NCBI RefSeq assembly: GCF_036417845.1
Contig: NC_090020.1
Location: forward strand, 41,834,425 to 41,898,424
Source: Apteryx mantelli
Lineage: Eukaryota; Chordata; Aves; Apterygiformes; Apterygidae
Direction: 5' to 3'
Length of the DNA: 64,000 nucleotides
A model generated the notes under the pieces. The model ran no database searches and was not told the DNA's origin. It was given only the letters and a program-made list of their open reading frames with translations. Numbering within the stretch: the first letter of the stretch is position 1; the number at the start of each line of letters is the position of its first letter. Below are positions 35,301-49,888 of the stretch, piece by piece. A program made the position numbers and the translations under genes.

Positions 35301-38300
35301 TAAGTGTTGGGATACAAATAAGTACACAGAGATATAGACTTCCATAGGCTTTTTTCCCCTCTTTCTTCGCCGTCACAAACCTCAGATGTTCCTGGCTTCC
35401 AGCGATGTCTTCTATAGGGCAGTCAGAGCTTCCTGTAGAATTTCTGTGGCGTCATCTAACGGCTGAGACCCAAAATGTGTATGTTTATTTTAGCCTGATG
35501 CTACCGCTTTCCCCAGCAGAGCAAACGTCTATGTCAAAGACATATAAGAGTTTATTTTTAGTATGAGGTGGGATTGACTGAGACTAGTCCACCTTTAGCT
35601 GGCAGTTTTATATCTGAAACATTAGGCTAGGATAAATGTGTTCTTTCCTAGTACCTCTTAAAAACTTTCCTAAAGAATTTTCCCAAACATATCCTCAAAT
35701 TTAAATAATGTATACTGCTGTTAAAAACAGTTTAGAAGAAGATAGGTACATTTTTCACTGGATTTTTGCTTCTCCTATTTTAATTTCTTCCCACATGGAC
35801 ACATACAGGGCACAGTGAAGCTTCACCTTAATCATACAGAATTTATTATCACTGGGTACTATTAATAGTAGCAAATATTATAGTTATTATACTCAAATCA
35901 CCACACATGGTGTCTGAAGATTACGTTGAAGTAGTCTACCCAAATTAGGTGATTTCTATTCCATTCTTTCAGTTTCTTTTCTGGTGAGAGAAGATATTTT
36001 AGAACTTAATTTAACAATATGTTAAACATAATGGAAAGATATAGTAGAAGCAGTACTGCATGTAATTAAACAATAGTGCCAATAATAAGATCTCATTTAG
36101 ATGCTAACAGAATTATCACATTTACTTAGGCAGAAAAATGCAAAGTTCATTCGAATCCTAATGTAGTATTCTGCAAACATTATAAATCAAAGCAAGATGA
36201 AATATTCAAAGAAATATGAAATATTCAATATAATACAACTGAAAGGAGAAAGTGCACTGTTGTGTCACATTTTGTAATTTCCCATCAGTTCATCAAATTG
36301 AGTAATAGAGACAAATTACAGCAGAATACCTATTAAAATACTGTACTTAGGAAATCAGTGAGAAAGAAATTCATTATATTAGGCATAAAACTGAATGCCT
36401 AGTTAACACACACTGACAGGCTACAAAAGATAAATACAGTAGAGTAGAACTGTGTATGGAGGCTGACACTCGCATTCAGGGCTCTAAGTATATAATATGA
36501 ATACAATTATAAGGAAAACTTGTCTACCCAAATGTCACATTCTCGGACTTTTGCTGCTCCTTGAAAGTGCACTTTAGCTTTTCCTTACAGAAATCCCTAA
36601 TGCAATAGACCAAAAATAGACTCCTTTTAATATTTTGTTGTAAGGGTTCACATCCTTTCCCAAATCTTCCCGGTGTCAGGGAATGTTTAGTCTGTTATGC
36701 ACAGTCTGGCAAGTGGATAAACCTTTTCACTACTCTGGAAAAGGGCTGATAGCAGTTCCAGACTGACATTAGAGGATGGTTTAGGTAACAAAGTATACCT
36801 GCTCGGTAATTGCAGAAGGCCTGTTCAGGCTCAAATACCATAATTAGAGCAAGAACGCTCTAATCATAAGTAGAGCAGGAATGACTTAAAAAAACAAAAA
36901 AACAAAAAAACAATGGCAGCAGAGGGAAACTACCAAGAGGCTGAAGAGTAATTTCATGACTCAATAGTGAACCCAAATGTCTTTGTTTGTTTGCATATTT
37001 AGACAAGAGGAAAGAGAAAAATGAGTCAAACCAACTGCAAAAGAAGCTCAAAAGGCCCTTCGAATCCTATCTTGCCCAAGCACATGTGGACAAAGCTGTG
37101 CATATCAGAATACAGACCGAGTTGGGTGTTTGTTATAATTATGCGGACATTAAGCAAATTGTTTGCTGTAGCTGGTAATTACAGCCGGTTTGAATGGCTA
37201 CACATGCTGCCTTCCCTTTCATATTAGTGACGATGAACATGACTGTACTGGGTCATGTGATTAATTTTTTCCCACACTGTATAATATGCAGCATAGCTAC
37301 ATTAATGTGACATTACAGTTTCACAGTTAAGCACATGATATGCCATAGCTACTGTAGAAGGGCCAACATTAAGTTTGCTTCTTACGTACATATTCATGAT
37401 AGTTAATTGCACAACCAAATAGAATCCCACTAAATGTACAGCATACCTTTCATTCTGTGTTTATATGTATGGCTTTAGGGTCGTTTTGTTTCTTTTCTCT
37501 TTCTACATACCCTTCTTTTCATATGTTTTTATTCATGTCCTGTTAGCCACTCAAATCTTTCTTGTTTTGCATCTTTTCTGTTTCAAACATTAAAAAGAAA
37601 TTCAGCCACAAAGACAAAATTTCAGAAACGGAGGGCAAATATAAAATGGAGCTAATATACAGTAGAACCTCAAGCCCCAATTTCTCCCCATCATAGGACA
37701 CAAGTGACCAGCTTTGGCCTGGATATAGATTTATTTGAATTCTGGCCCATGTCTCACAGCGTCATTTCTACTGAAGTTTTCTCTTTGCTGGAACCCACAT
37801 TTCTGATGTGCCCCTGTGATGCCAAATACTGCCCAGAGAGGGAACATGAGGACAGACAAGAAAATATACAGTGCAGCTGCCTAAGGATCTCCGAGCCCCA
37901 AACTGTCTGTCCTACAGAGAGATGGGACATGCAGGGAAGGCAGACTTTAACATAAGAGAAATTTCTGCGGAGAAGTAGAGGCTAAAAAAAAGGTTCAGAG
38001 GCACTGTATCTTGCAGGGAGGCAGCACACACATGTTGTACAAGCTTCAGGGGGGGATCAGAGCCCAGACGGGGATCAGAGAAGTGTCCGAAGGAAGAAAA
38101 GACAGTCTGGAAGGGGGCTCAGCTGGCAAGCGTCAGGTGGGATTGCTTGCAGAGCAGGGGAAATGCCCTCACGGATGGGGAATGAGAAGAGGACGAGGAG
38201 GGGGAAGAAACCCCTTGGTAGGCTCCTATGGGCTTTGCAGGAGCAAGCCCAGGTCCCTCTCAACTCCACAAAGGCTCTGCAGCATCCTGCCACAAGCCCC

Positions 38301-41300
38301 CTCAAAGGGCTGCTTCATCTGCCTTGCTTTCCACTCTCTGGGCCATCCTAGCCTCACTGCTGTGGGTAATGAAAAAGCACCCATGAAGCTGTAGCATTAC
38401 GTTAGCCCAGCCCCCAAAACGCAGAAAGAAACATGTGCCTGGAGCACGTGGGAGCTGGCCTCGATTTAGCCTGACCCACACTTCAAAGTACCTCCCGCCG
38501 TTGCTGAGAGAGATGCCTTGGGTCCAGAAAGGATTGCACAGTGTGCACAACGATAAGAAATAAGTGTGCGGCTGCAAGGGGAATCGTGTTTCTTAGTTAC
38601 ACAAGAGCAATCACAGAACTGGCACAGTGAATAGCTTAGCTTCAGCATTAGGTTTTCCATAATTTTTCGGGGTACATTAGACTGGACTGAATGTTTGGAT
38701 GCTTTATATGACAAACATTTTACTTTAAATTGCCTTTAAACCAAGCACTTCGGAGTGCCTTATAGCACAGAAAAGGAATAGCGTATCAAATCAAATTACA
38801 ATGCTGTTAATTAAAAGCCCCATCAAAGAGAGAATAAAACAAAGGCCAAACATTGTGCTTCTTAATCATTCATTACCTAAGCAAAATATTTATAGCATCA
38901 ATGTGAATTTTGGGTCAGCAGTGACTAAAGAACCCAGGATATGGCCTGAACAGTGAAAATAAAAGTTAACACTTTCACAGTATTTTCCTCTGTAAAGCAC
39001 TTTGCACAGATTAATTACTTACACTGTGAACACTTTGGGGCAAAGCTAAGATTTTTCACAACTCTGCAACCCTTAGCAACTATAACACTTTCTAGCCTGC
39101 AACCAGAGGTGCTATAACAAATAGCTAATTAAAAATAAAAATATATATTTACAGAGTAGAAGCTCTCCTGTGATGTAGGCAAGACCCTAAGTTATGGGGG
39201 AGATCCTTAGTGTTACAGAGCTGTTCTGAAGAGCAGGCAAAAGCAACATCAAACTGGAGGGTTTTTACATGACAACCCATATAGTTTTACATTTGCAAAG
39301 TACGAAACATAAAAAGAGAAAGTGAGACACTACTGGGTGCACTTATTTGAAAACTACAGAACTGATGGTACTTTTTAGTCTACTGTCATGCTTTGAGAGT
39401 GAACAGCATTATAAGGGCCCCTGTAACATGGGACTTTTTTTTTTTTAATTAATTGTACCTACTATTACATCCAGGTAAGTAGAATTTGATCTTTACCTAA
39501 ATCTTCAGGTATCTCGCCAGCCTACCAGACTCTACAATAACCTGTAGAAATGAATTTTAGATTCACTCAATACTGGGACTCAAAAATAAGTTCATTTACG
39601 CCTGCTAAAAAAATTGTCTGGTTTAAAAAGATTTCTAAAAAACAAACAGGAATACACCTAAGCTTTTGAGTGCACAAAGAATATAAAGCTCAACAGAAGG
39701 GTTTCCTTCTTTTCCTTGCTTTGGGTCTTGATTTCACTTTTCTGACCAAAGATTGTCATTGAGCAGTTCACAGGCTTCTTTCCTTGATGGATTACATGTG
39801 ATTCAGAACTAAGGAATTTGGAAGAGCCATTATTTTTTTCCCCAATCTACTGGCTCTTGTGCTCACTAGTTACAGATTTCTTTTGCCATAGCACATACCA
39901 GCTTCATGATTTTCATGTATACCATTTAGCCGAATAATAAAACAAGCCAAGTGGCAAAAATTCCCAGCGCAGGAGCATAAAACAGAAATGCTCCGGACCC
40001 AGAATGAGTTCAGAACCAAGGTATGGTTAACCCCTGGTAACAATGAACATAATGGCAAAGCACAGACAGGAAATAGTCAGTGTGACATGGACATACTCAG
40101 GTTACAGATAATAAACTTGGTAATTGTGAACAATAAAAGGTTAAAATAAATCATCTCTTCTACTGGAAGAAAACACTGTTCTGTCAAAACTAAAATCCTT
40201 TGATGATACAAATGACTTCTTAATGTAATTGCTACAATAGAATTCTGCCAGGATCAAGTTGATCAAAATCCAGTAAATGTTAGTTGCTCACTCCAACTGA
40301 AACAATGGTTTATTAGAAAATGATTTTTATATAAATTGCTTTCCTGTACCTATAGAGAAATATATCATTCTCATTCTCTGAAATCGCTTCAGCTGTTAAC
40401 ATCTAATGCAGTTTAATTAATTTCCAAACCCTTATGTTGTAAGACCTAGGAAGCACAGGAAGGGCAATATGTAACCGGGCCTTGAATGGTGCCCCGCAGC
40501 ACGTTGTCACCTCGCTCTCCGTGCTTCTGCTGCCAGCCTCGGCAGTGCTGCCACCACTCCAGCTGCAGCGTCTCCCTGTCTGTGCCTACTCCTCGCCTCT
40601 CTCCCGGCTGCAAACCCAGGAGGAAGGTCAAACCTGCTGACAGTTGTCTTGCTGGGAACCTTATCCATCACTCTGTTGCACCACTTCACTACTTTTATTG
40701 TAGCAGACTATGGGTCCAGAGCAGCCAGCACTATGCAAGAAGGAAGTATTACTCGACAGCAATTCAATGAACAGACTGAAAATGTTTCTCTTCGGGACCA
40801 CAGAAACCTCCTCCACAACCAGCCTAGGACCCCATGCAAAGAATTAATCTGCAGCTAAAAAACTCTCAACCTTCCTTCCCAGAAAAAATAATAACCTGGA
40901 TGCTCTTAGGAGTCGTGCTTTGGCAAAGCAGAGCACTAAATGACAAATTAGGCACTTTCCCTTTCTGTTACCATCTCCGATTTCTTTCTGTGTACTACAC
41001 AGAAGGTCTGAAACTCAAGCGGTCACTACTGGCTGTAGTGCTAGCAATCTTGCAGAAGAAAGCTCTCCAAATGGAAAAGCATCAATACCAGTTTTTGTCA
41101 AAATTAATTTAATCTTATATCTGGTTTAATGAAAAGCTAATCAATAGGTGGTTGGCACACATATTCAAAAAACAGGAATCTTTTCAGTCAATCTCAGTCA
41201 GAATGAGTCATGTCAATGAAAACTGCCCTTTTCATACTTACCTGCAACAGTGTAAGAGATTGCAGGCGGGAAATCATGTGGCATTTTATAGCCATCATCA

Positions 41301-41453
41301 AAAAGGTACTAATAACCTTTGGGGTTATTGCATGACCAGGGCTCATCAATACTAATCAGCTTCAGCCCTGAAAAAACCCTGAGTTTCAGCTGAAAATAGC
41401 AAGGTAAGGTTAGCATGGCAGAAAGATCTTGCAGGGAAAGAGTTAAATCATGT
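32368..41453. other. AT-rich noncoding DNA
   Basis: No gene is supported. Contents include an A7C repeat (about 36889-36911), a near-tandem ATGAAATATTCAA repeat (36192-36227), a TAATTA/SOX/TCF-motif-rich stretch (38780-38900) and a GC-richer segment at 40480-40620. Frames of 80-150 codons (for example 38011-38394 +, 32393-32842 -) have no recognised domains. Confidence 0.5.
38780..38900. promoter_or_regulatory. Possible conserved noncoding element
   Basis: A cluster of developmental transcription-factor-like words: TTAATTAA, CATCAAAG (TCF/LEF-type), ACAAAGG and CATTGTG (SOX-type), and TTAATCATTCATTA. Motif content alone is weak evidence. Confidence 0.2.
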
Positions 41454-41472
41454 ACATATACACATACATACA

Positions 41473-41524
<52 letters not shown>
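41454..41524. repeat. (CATA)n-(TA)n microsatellite
   Basis: A CATA-type repeat passes into a pure alternating AT tract of 37 bp (41488-41524). Open frames crossing it are low-complexity artefacts (Tyr/Ile or Thr/His repeats). Confidence 0.95.
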
Positions 41525-41527
<3 letters not shown>

Positions 41528-41820
41528 GCAGAGTGAGCAAGCAGTGCAGTGCTGCATTGGTGTGTGGCTTGCCAGACAGCCACAGTCAGGAAGCCCAGGT
41601 TTGGCATAGCCCCGAGGCAGCGTGTCACAGGAAAGTGCAATTTTACGCAAAACGCCCCAAAACGGGCCGCAGAGAGCGAGCTGGCAGGCCGGCGTACGTG
41701 GCGGGATCTCACGCAGCGGGGAGCATCAGGCCGCTTCCTTCTGCCGGGGAGCACTGGCAGCTCTTATTTATGACTCTCGGGTTTTGACCGCAGGCGAAAA
41801 GGCTCTGCACAGCTCCTTAG
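41525..41820. promoter_or_regulatory. CpG-rich patch next to a TA microsatellite
   Basis: About 19 CpGs occur in roughly 300 bp, densest at 41641-41760 (13 CpGs in 120 bp), beside the AT repeat. Several frames are open through it because of its base composition. No CR1 or other repeat signature was recognised. Possible explanations are an orphan CpG island/promoter of an unannotated transcript or a GC-rich repeat remnant. Confidence 0.3.
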
Positions 41821-44800
41821 CTCCAGTAGCCAAGGTCCGGATTTTAAAAGGTCATGCTTAATAGAATTTGAAATATACCCAGCATTCAGCACTAGCATGA
41901 TTAAAAAATTGTTCAGTGCTGCAGATATTTGCAGCTCAGCCTCAGCAGGAAGAGAGGCCGCAAAGAGACAGATAGCCCAGCAGCCACAGGGACCAGGCAC
42001 GCGCCAGAGTGTTTGGCTTTCCACAGTTGTTTGCAAACCTCGTTTGCCTTCCCACTCAACCAGTTACCCTGGAAATAGGAAGAGAAAGAAAATGTGATGC
42101 AAAGGTTTTTAAGAACCTTACTGTTTTGGGCTGTTTTTTGTTTTGTTTTGTTTTGTTTCAAATAACCTAACATACTTTCTCTAAATTATTTCTAAATAAT
42201 TTTCATATTACACAAACAACCTCAGAAGCCTCAGGTTGGCCCTGGAAAAGAGCTTTCATCACAGTCCATGATCAGAAGTTACCTAACTCTACTTACTGTG
42301 CTTGGAGACTGTAACGGGGGAGAAGGCAATACCGTTCCCCAGTCCTTCTCTTCTTAAGCTATGGAGATTCATTCCTCTGCCATGCTTTTCCAACACTGTG
42401 ACTCTGTTCCCTTTCCAAGAGTTGTGCTAATGCTCAAATTATGCTACAGAGTGGAAAATAAGCCCCCTCTTCCACTCAAATGACTTGAATTAAAAGATCC
42501 CTACGCATTTTACTCAAGATTGCCAGTCTGAAAAGGTTACAAAGTGCTAAGTGCTTCTTGCCAGATATAAACCATGAATTATGTTTAGAAATTAGTTTTT
42601 AGTTAAAGCTGGCCTTTTGGAGCATACTGCTGCTAATGTTCATCTTGCTGAAAGGTATAACTGGGAGATTAATTTGAATAATGTATCCAGTGAGGCTAAC
42701 CCTTTTTTTTGTTGTTGTTCACATATTGCCATTATCTGCACACAAATGAGAGTTTGCTCTGATTCTTTATCATTCAAAAGTGTCTAGCCATTTATCACTT
42801 TGACATTTCTTTAGAGCTCTACAGACCTTTCAGTTGAGACTCTTTTACTGCACGTTTTAATGCCAACAGTATTTCAAATGGACTGTAGCTATTTGTAAAT
42901 CCTTTGGTTGCATGCCTCCTGGCTAGTTGAGTGTGCAAGTGCTTGTGGCATATCCATACAAATGTGTTTTCTTTCCTTCAAAGTGTGTGTGCATGAATGG
43001 AAATATATAAATGGAAATATGAGATACACAGGTATTGCAAGACATGAGACTTCTGGCAGCTTAGGCTCCGGGGAGGACAGCACACCACCAGACTGCAGGC
43101 ATCCCCATAGCTACCCATTCGTAGTATGGAGTCTGGGAAGTTAAGTCAAACTTTAAACCATTTCCAGACCTGATGTGTTAAGGAAGACGCAAACACATTT
43201 GGCCATAGCTGAACCATAAGAAAAGGGACTGCTCTTTGCTTTCAAAATCAAAAGGTAGGGCATACTGAGCTTCATGGATGAGCAATTTAACATAGTAAAG
43301 AGTAATTTATATTTCCACGTTTCTAGCCAACTTACCTGAAATTCAAAACAACAATGTTAAACCACAGGCCATGCCTGGAGGCCCTGTGGATGAAGCCCTG
43401 GCTCTGCCCTCAGGAACGTTGTGTTGTTCATACGGCATCTCACAGCTCCCCTAAAGCAGCCCGGCCCAGCAGCTCCTCATCCTTCCCAACGGCCCCAGTA
43501 ACACTGACGACATCCCCCTGTGCAAGGATGCAGCTCTGATCGCATCTCTCTGCCCACTCGGATGTTCAGCAATACATTGTAAAAAAATGGCATATGTTAT
43601 ATGGCACAACTACAGCTTTATTTCTTTCAGGATTTGATATTTTTATTAGCTGCTCCATGAGTCATTTTGCAAAAGGCAAGCATCAAAAGACTATAGTGCT
43701 AATTCTTCTACTACAGTATCTAATGATTATCATATGATTTAGCGAATATATGTTATAACATACAAATGAGACAATAGAATGCATCTGTAACATACACAGT
43801 AAAAATCTAGGTAAAAGCAGTAATTTTTGTACAATTAAAAATAATTTTGCTTACTTGACAGTCTTATCCAAGAATTTTTTGGCTAATTCTGACAGAATTG
43901 CTCAAGACTATGTGGGAAAGTATGCAATTTCATACTACAAATGCTTTAAATGAAATATATTGAAATTTGGTAGCAAAGAAAAAGAATTTAATTGCAAATA
44001 GAACTTCTTTCTCTTCCTCCTAAGACTGTGCTTTAAAAACAAGTCCATTTCAATGTCCTAGGGAACCCGGCATTGTGTAAGAAACACTGAGTTTCATGAA
44101 CCCTTCTTGTGGGGATCAGAAGTTGATTCAGCTGAGAAACACCTGAAGTTCAACTACTGTGGTTTAATATCATATCAAAGTAACTCTACCATCTTCAGAA
44201 AATAAATAAGAAAAAGAAACCCAACTGCCTGAAACAAATGACTGCTGCAAGGAGCTCCCAACAGCAACCACCAAATCAGAAGGAAACCATCCACGCCATT
44301 AAGAAACTAGAAAGGCATTGACTGTAGGAGACCAAAGGCAACATCTCCGATTCGTGCCAGACGCCTTGTAGAAAGGGCTCGCTCCAGTACGGATGACAAG
44401 GACGTGCTCCCCTGCAGCCCCGGCAGCACCCTCAGCCGGTGCACACAGCTCTGGCAATTCTGTTGGCAGTGTAGGGCCTCCCTGAGCTTTGCCATCACAT
44501 TTGCTATTGAGGTGGTGAGCCAAGAGGGCTTTAGCCTAATAATAAACACTGCACATTTAAACCTGCAGTTGCAGAGACAGACAACCTACTCAGATGCCCC
44601 ATTTTGATAAGTCAACTTCTGCCCCTAAACTGCTCCAAAAATTCTATCCCCGTTTGATCAACTGTTGTCATCAACCTGATCGCATAGAAGGTATGCACAT
44701 ATCTGAAATTTGCTGTTACACTTCCTCTTTGGATTGGTTGCCATGTCAGTTAACCTTGTTTTGAAATCATTGGCACTATTTGTCTTCACGGACTGATTCA

Positions 44801-47800
44801 CAGCACCAAGAGAATAATCATTTTATGATGTGTATTTTTGCATTCATTAAGCAAAAGCATTATTGTTTCTTTTAAAAGTTCAGTATAAAGCTCTCCCTTC
44901 TTTCAGTATCTGAATGAGTTTTTACAAACCTTTACTTAAAGCATCAGCTATGAAGAGCCTTCAGTATCCATTTTTATACAGTAAGCAGTATAAAACCACA
45001 GCATGTTTAAACATAATTAAACATTACTCCTTCAGTAGCTTTAAATAAAAAATGGTTATTATTTATTGCTGTTTTGAAAGCTGCTCATTTCAAGGGAAGA
45101 ATACTCCATGTGTTTGTAGTCAGAAACATATATTAGGATGTTTTATGATAAAAAGTGTGTGGATTGCACTAACCAATAATCATAACTGATTTGGCAATTA
45201 GCAACTAAGTTGCTAATCATGCTACACCACATTTGCATAGAAATCTTAGCTGCAATACTACATGGACTGATGGGGCCAATTTCCCCACTCAGATTTGATC
45301 TATTTTTACACAGGGGGAATTAACTTAGCCCTATAAAGTATGTCTGGATAGGGCCTGTAAGATATGAACAACATCCTTAGAGTAGGCTTTGCTTGATTTA
45401 TTCATTTCTCTACTAATAGCTGTACTAGCATTATTAATTCTAAACAGGAAACTGATTCCCATGTCATATGTAAAAGCAAGGATGATCTGTATTAGCTATG
45501 TCTACACAAACGTGCCTTTCAGCTGGGGTTTTCGAAGCAGCAGCACAAATCTTTTCATTCACTAAACTTATCCAGGAACAGCTGCCCCAATAAATGAGTC
45601 TATGTGTTCTTTTGCTTTTGTAGCCATACTAAAACTTTTAACTATTCCTGATGATCTTTTGGAAGTCAAAGCAATCATATATGCATATACAATTCTGAAA
45701 GAACAAGCTCTAAGGAAAATCAGAGTTTGTAGCACAGGTTATGCTCTTGGGCTCAAGGGCAAGTTGTTTGACACACAGCCTGAGATGATAATGGATACAG
45801 GCAGTAGGATGCTATTTATGAGCCCTTTAGCCCTGTGTTAGTGATGGTCGTGGCTATTTGCCTCATTAACGGTTACTTTCGCTGTGCAAGAGCAGAAAAA
45901 CCTTCTGTTCAGGACCTGAGGCCTTTTTACATTATCAAAGCATTGTATAGGTTGCTAAGACTCTTGCCCTTTGGTCATCTGCAAATATTAGGTCAACACC
46001 TGCAATCAGACACCTTGGTTGATCTAGTATTTCCAGAGGAGCAGAGATCAAGTGCTGGACATATGTTCTGAAACTCTTACAGGCATCTGCATAGACATTT
46101 TTGGAGGTCAGGGGCTATTATGTAGACATTCACTACTGTTCTGCAGTAATTCAGGTATTTACAGACAGATGAGAAGACCTGCTTTTGACCTAAGAGCAAG
46201 GTTGATATTTTTTATATTTGCAATGCTGAGATAATTATTGTTCGCTGTAACCTTTGGAGATGTGCCCGACTCTTGTAGCAATAGTTCCATCAGTCCAAAC
46301 TAGTTTAAAAATATGTATAGCTCTTAGAAGCATACAGTTAAGGTGATAAAACTGTCTAACAATTCCAGTCAAGGGAGTAATTCATGGCTTATCATAAACA
46401 ATGTAAAATTGGGATGAAAAGCTATCCACAGAACTTTTCTTCTACTGAAGTTTTTTGGGTTTTTTTTAGAAAAGTCTAGCAGAGATATTATTAATCCTGC
46501 TCTAAACTCCATCATGTGATAAACACATGCAAAAAATACAAATGTATAGATATATATGTCACATAAATAAGCTATTTTTATAATGTTTTGTCAATAGCAA
46601 CATTGCAACTGCTAAGATCAGCCCCCCCTTTTTTCTCTTTTAAACCCACCCTGCTGTCCCATCAGCTTCCCTTTCTCACTTCCAGCAGATTCAGGATCTC
46701 TGTCCTCTCCTTTGGGGTGCCTCACAGCTCCATTCCATCTGATGTTATTTATTTGTGAAACAATGTCAGGTCAGGCACTGTCCCTTACGGTGCCCCAGTA
46801 ACACTAGTTTTCACAAGTTTTTACTGGGACGTTCTCAAAAGCACACCACAGCCTTATGGCGCGCTCCCAGCAGCAAGCAATGTTTCTGCAAAACAATCTT
46901 TCAGGTTAATGCTTCTCCTTGCCAGTGCCCAAATGAAACTATTTCCTGCTATGATGTTTATAAAAATGCATTTTTACTTATGGAGGCAGTTGGGTCAAGT
47001 TCATTTTTATTTATCTATATGAAAATGCTTCTTATTCATTGGTAGTGGTGCACATAGTTTCTTACATCCTTTTGCTGGCTTTACGCTCTGCTCGTGCTTT
47101 CCCACTATTTTTTCCACTCATTTGCCACAACTTTAAATTCAGATGCAAGTTCCTTGAAGTAGCAAGTTTGTCTAGCTACATGCTTGTTCAATGAGGGCTC
47201 AATCTTTATTTAAGCCTTTAGAAATTACTACGATAGAAGCAAAGGAAAAGCAGTGTGCCATCACAGCTCTGTTTTGTTTTCTCCTGAGAATGATTGTTAA
47301 ACTGATCACGAAACTCAGAACAACTTTTCTGTCTTTCTGGCAATGTTATGAGTCATCTGCCTGTTCGCTTTTTGTCCTTTTCTTTGATGACCTACCTTGG
47401 CCACCCTGTATCCAAGAGCCGTAATTCACCCCCCCCCCCCCCAGTGGTGAATCACCATTCAGGATTTAGATGTTTCCAATGAGTCATACTTAACCTGATA
47501 GAAAGCAGAATGCTTAGACTACATAAATTGTACTCTTTAACTGTGGTGTGTTTAGATGTCCATGACTGGAACACAAAAACATATATTTCAGTGACAGAAG
47601 TAAAATAAAATGTCAAACTGTAGTCACTACTTTAAACTTTGTGTAAGCAAATCTAACCTTTCTTTTATTCAGTTCAAAAGCATTGGTCAAAGTATACATG
47701 AGCAAGAGAGAGAGCTCTCTCTTAAAATTTTAATTAATTTAACCCTTTACTGCAAGCATCTGATTAACAAGCTTAACGGCAAATACTTCTAACCCCCTGT

Positions 47801-49888
47801 TCACCCCATTGCAGAGCCTGATAAGATCAAAAAAAACCCACCCACAAAACCCACAGAATTTACACCCAGAGATTCAAAGTGATTTTAAGGGACTTGGTTT
47901 CAGAAATTAGGCACACTCATCTCCACTGTTCGGGAAACCTGATTATATTGTATTTCCTTTCATCTCCACTTCTCTGCACTGCATTATTCAATGCTAAAAG
48001 TCTGCCTCCTGCTATAGAAGTTCCTTGTGAGGAAAAGTTGTTCCCATCCAGCATTTGCTCCCATGTGCCTGCACAGAGTACTTGTAATTGCTGAGGAAGC
48101 AGGGCTGTCTTTTTTTGTTTTAATTTTTTCCCCACTCTTATTATAGAAAGGATTTAGCTCTTTAGAACGGCAAGCATCAAAGAGACTGAAAGGTGCAAAT
48201 GGAACAAAATTTGGCAAGAGGGTTTGCGGGCAGCATGGTGTCCAAGTAATTTGGTGCCTCCCAGGAGTGCGCCGGGGGAGTATTGACCTGAAGCTGTACT
48301 CACCCACAGCAAAATTCAGACTCTGGTCTTGATTTGTCAGCAGGAGAAGCTGAGCTGCTCTAAGTGGCTCCCACAATTAGCCATAACTGGTTCCCCGGTG
48401 CACCCTCCTTCTCCAGCAGCGAGCACAGCACAGGTGAGACTCTAGCTATATCCTCAGCCATTACTGTTGAGACAGGGAAAACTGCTGAAAATTGCTGAAT
48501 TTTGGGGATGAAAGAATGCAATATCATGTACAACAAAAATATATCGTATTCTGTACCTGTTTGTTAGGGGCAGGTGATGTTCTGGTTTAGTTAGTTATAA
48601 CAACATTTTGTTATATATATATATATAATTATATATATGTATATAACAAATTTTCTGTAAGATATTATTAATAACATTGATGTGTAATGGATTTAAACTA
48701 TAGCTTTCTTCCCTTAAATCTGTGCAGAGAAGCGAAGAGAGGCCATTGGCTTTTGTGCGCAAATCACAGTGTATGTGGATTAACAAAGTGCATATTAGTA
48801 AAGCTTTAATATATTTAAATGCTTTCAGATCAAAAGGTTAAGAATCCATCTTAGCTAATCATGATGCAATTAACACTAAAAATTATATATCCTCTTGTTA
48901 AGACACTGACACTGTAATGTTAATGCATCTTAATGCTTAGTACTTCACCTATTCAGCCTCCTACTTTCAGCAGAAGGAAATTTAATGCATTTGTGTTGAT
49001 GTAAAACTTACAACTATAAAATGTAAAAATGGATAGAGCTTGGACATATGCCTGATGTAAAATACAGCTGGTATAAATAACATACAAATACACAGTATCG
49101 CTCATTTAGACTTTAAAACATATCTGAAAAAAAAGACAAAACAGTATCCTACGCAAAGCTGATGTCCTTTTGTGCCTGTTAAGAAGATATGTTGGTGTAC
49201 AAAGAATTAGTTAGTACTTAGTATTCAAATCCAAGTCCATAAAAAATTTTAAAGCCTCAGTAGATCATCATACATGTCAGAATATGCATACTTTATTGTC
49301 AGTGCACAAGGCAGCATTTTATAATACCACAATATTTCAACCTCAGGCAGGAATACAATCATCTTGAGGTTGTTAGAGCCCACATTCCAAAATGATAAGT
49401 CATTAAGCATAGAGTTATGTCTTGTGCCTTTCACCTTGAATAAGAAGAAAGAAAAATGGAAAATTAAAACTTACTTTGGATGCTGGGGCAATAGCAACTT
49501 GTTGGAAATGCTCCTGGGACAATAGACACGTTTCTGTTTAGACTGTCATGAAAAGGACAAAAAAGGAAAGGGAAAAGAAATATGTTCTATTACAACATGC
49601 TCTATTATAGAACATAGAACTTTGTCTTCATACATGGGCAGTATCACAACTTTGTACCTGGGCTGTGGCTGCGGAGCGCTATTCTCTCGCCTTTGCACAT
49701 GGGGGACTGAAACGCAAAAAATAAACAATTTGCCAAAGGTCACACGTGGACTGGGAACTCAGTGGGGATCTTCTGAATCCTGCCTTAGCCCTAGCAGTTC
49801 TAGAAAACCATCCTCAACCTGCAAAGAGTGGAGAACTAACCATAACGATCATTAAAATAATTTAGAAAAAAAAATAGCTCATATACCA
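41821..49888. other. AT-rich noncoding DNA upstream of CR1 copy B
   Basis: No gene is supported. Visible items: a (TTTTG)n tract at 42134-42160; a 9-bp perfect hairpin at 45197-45217 (ATTAGCAAC / GTTGCTAAT, loop TAA); a C14 run at 47429-47442; and a TA tract near 48613-48645. GC-richer patches near 43360-43560, 44330-44520 and 48180-48430 have short open frames without domains. Confidence 0.5.

Noticed and set aside
41309..41650. Frames of Tyr/Ile/Val repeats
   Set aside because: They are translations of the CATA/TA microsatellite.
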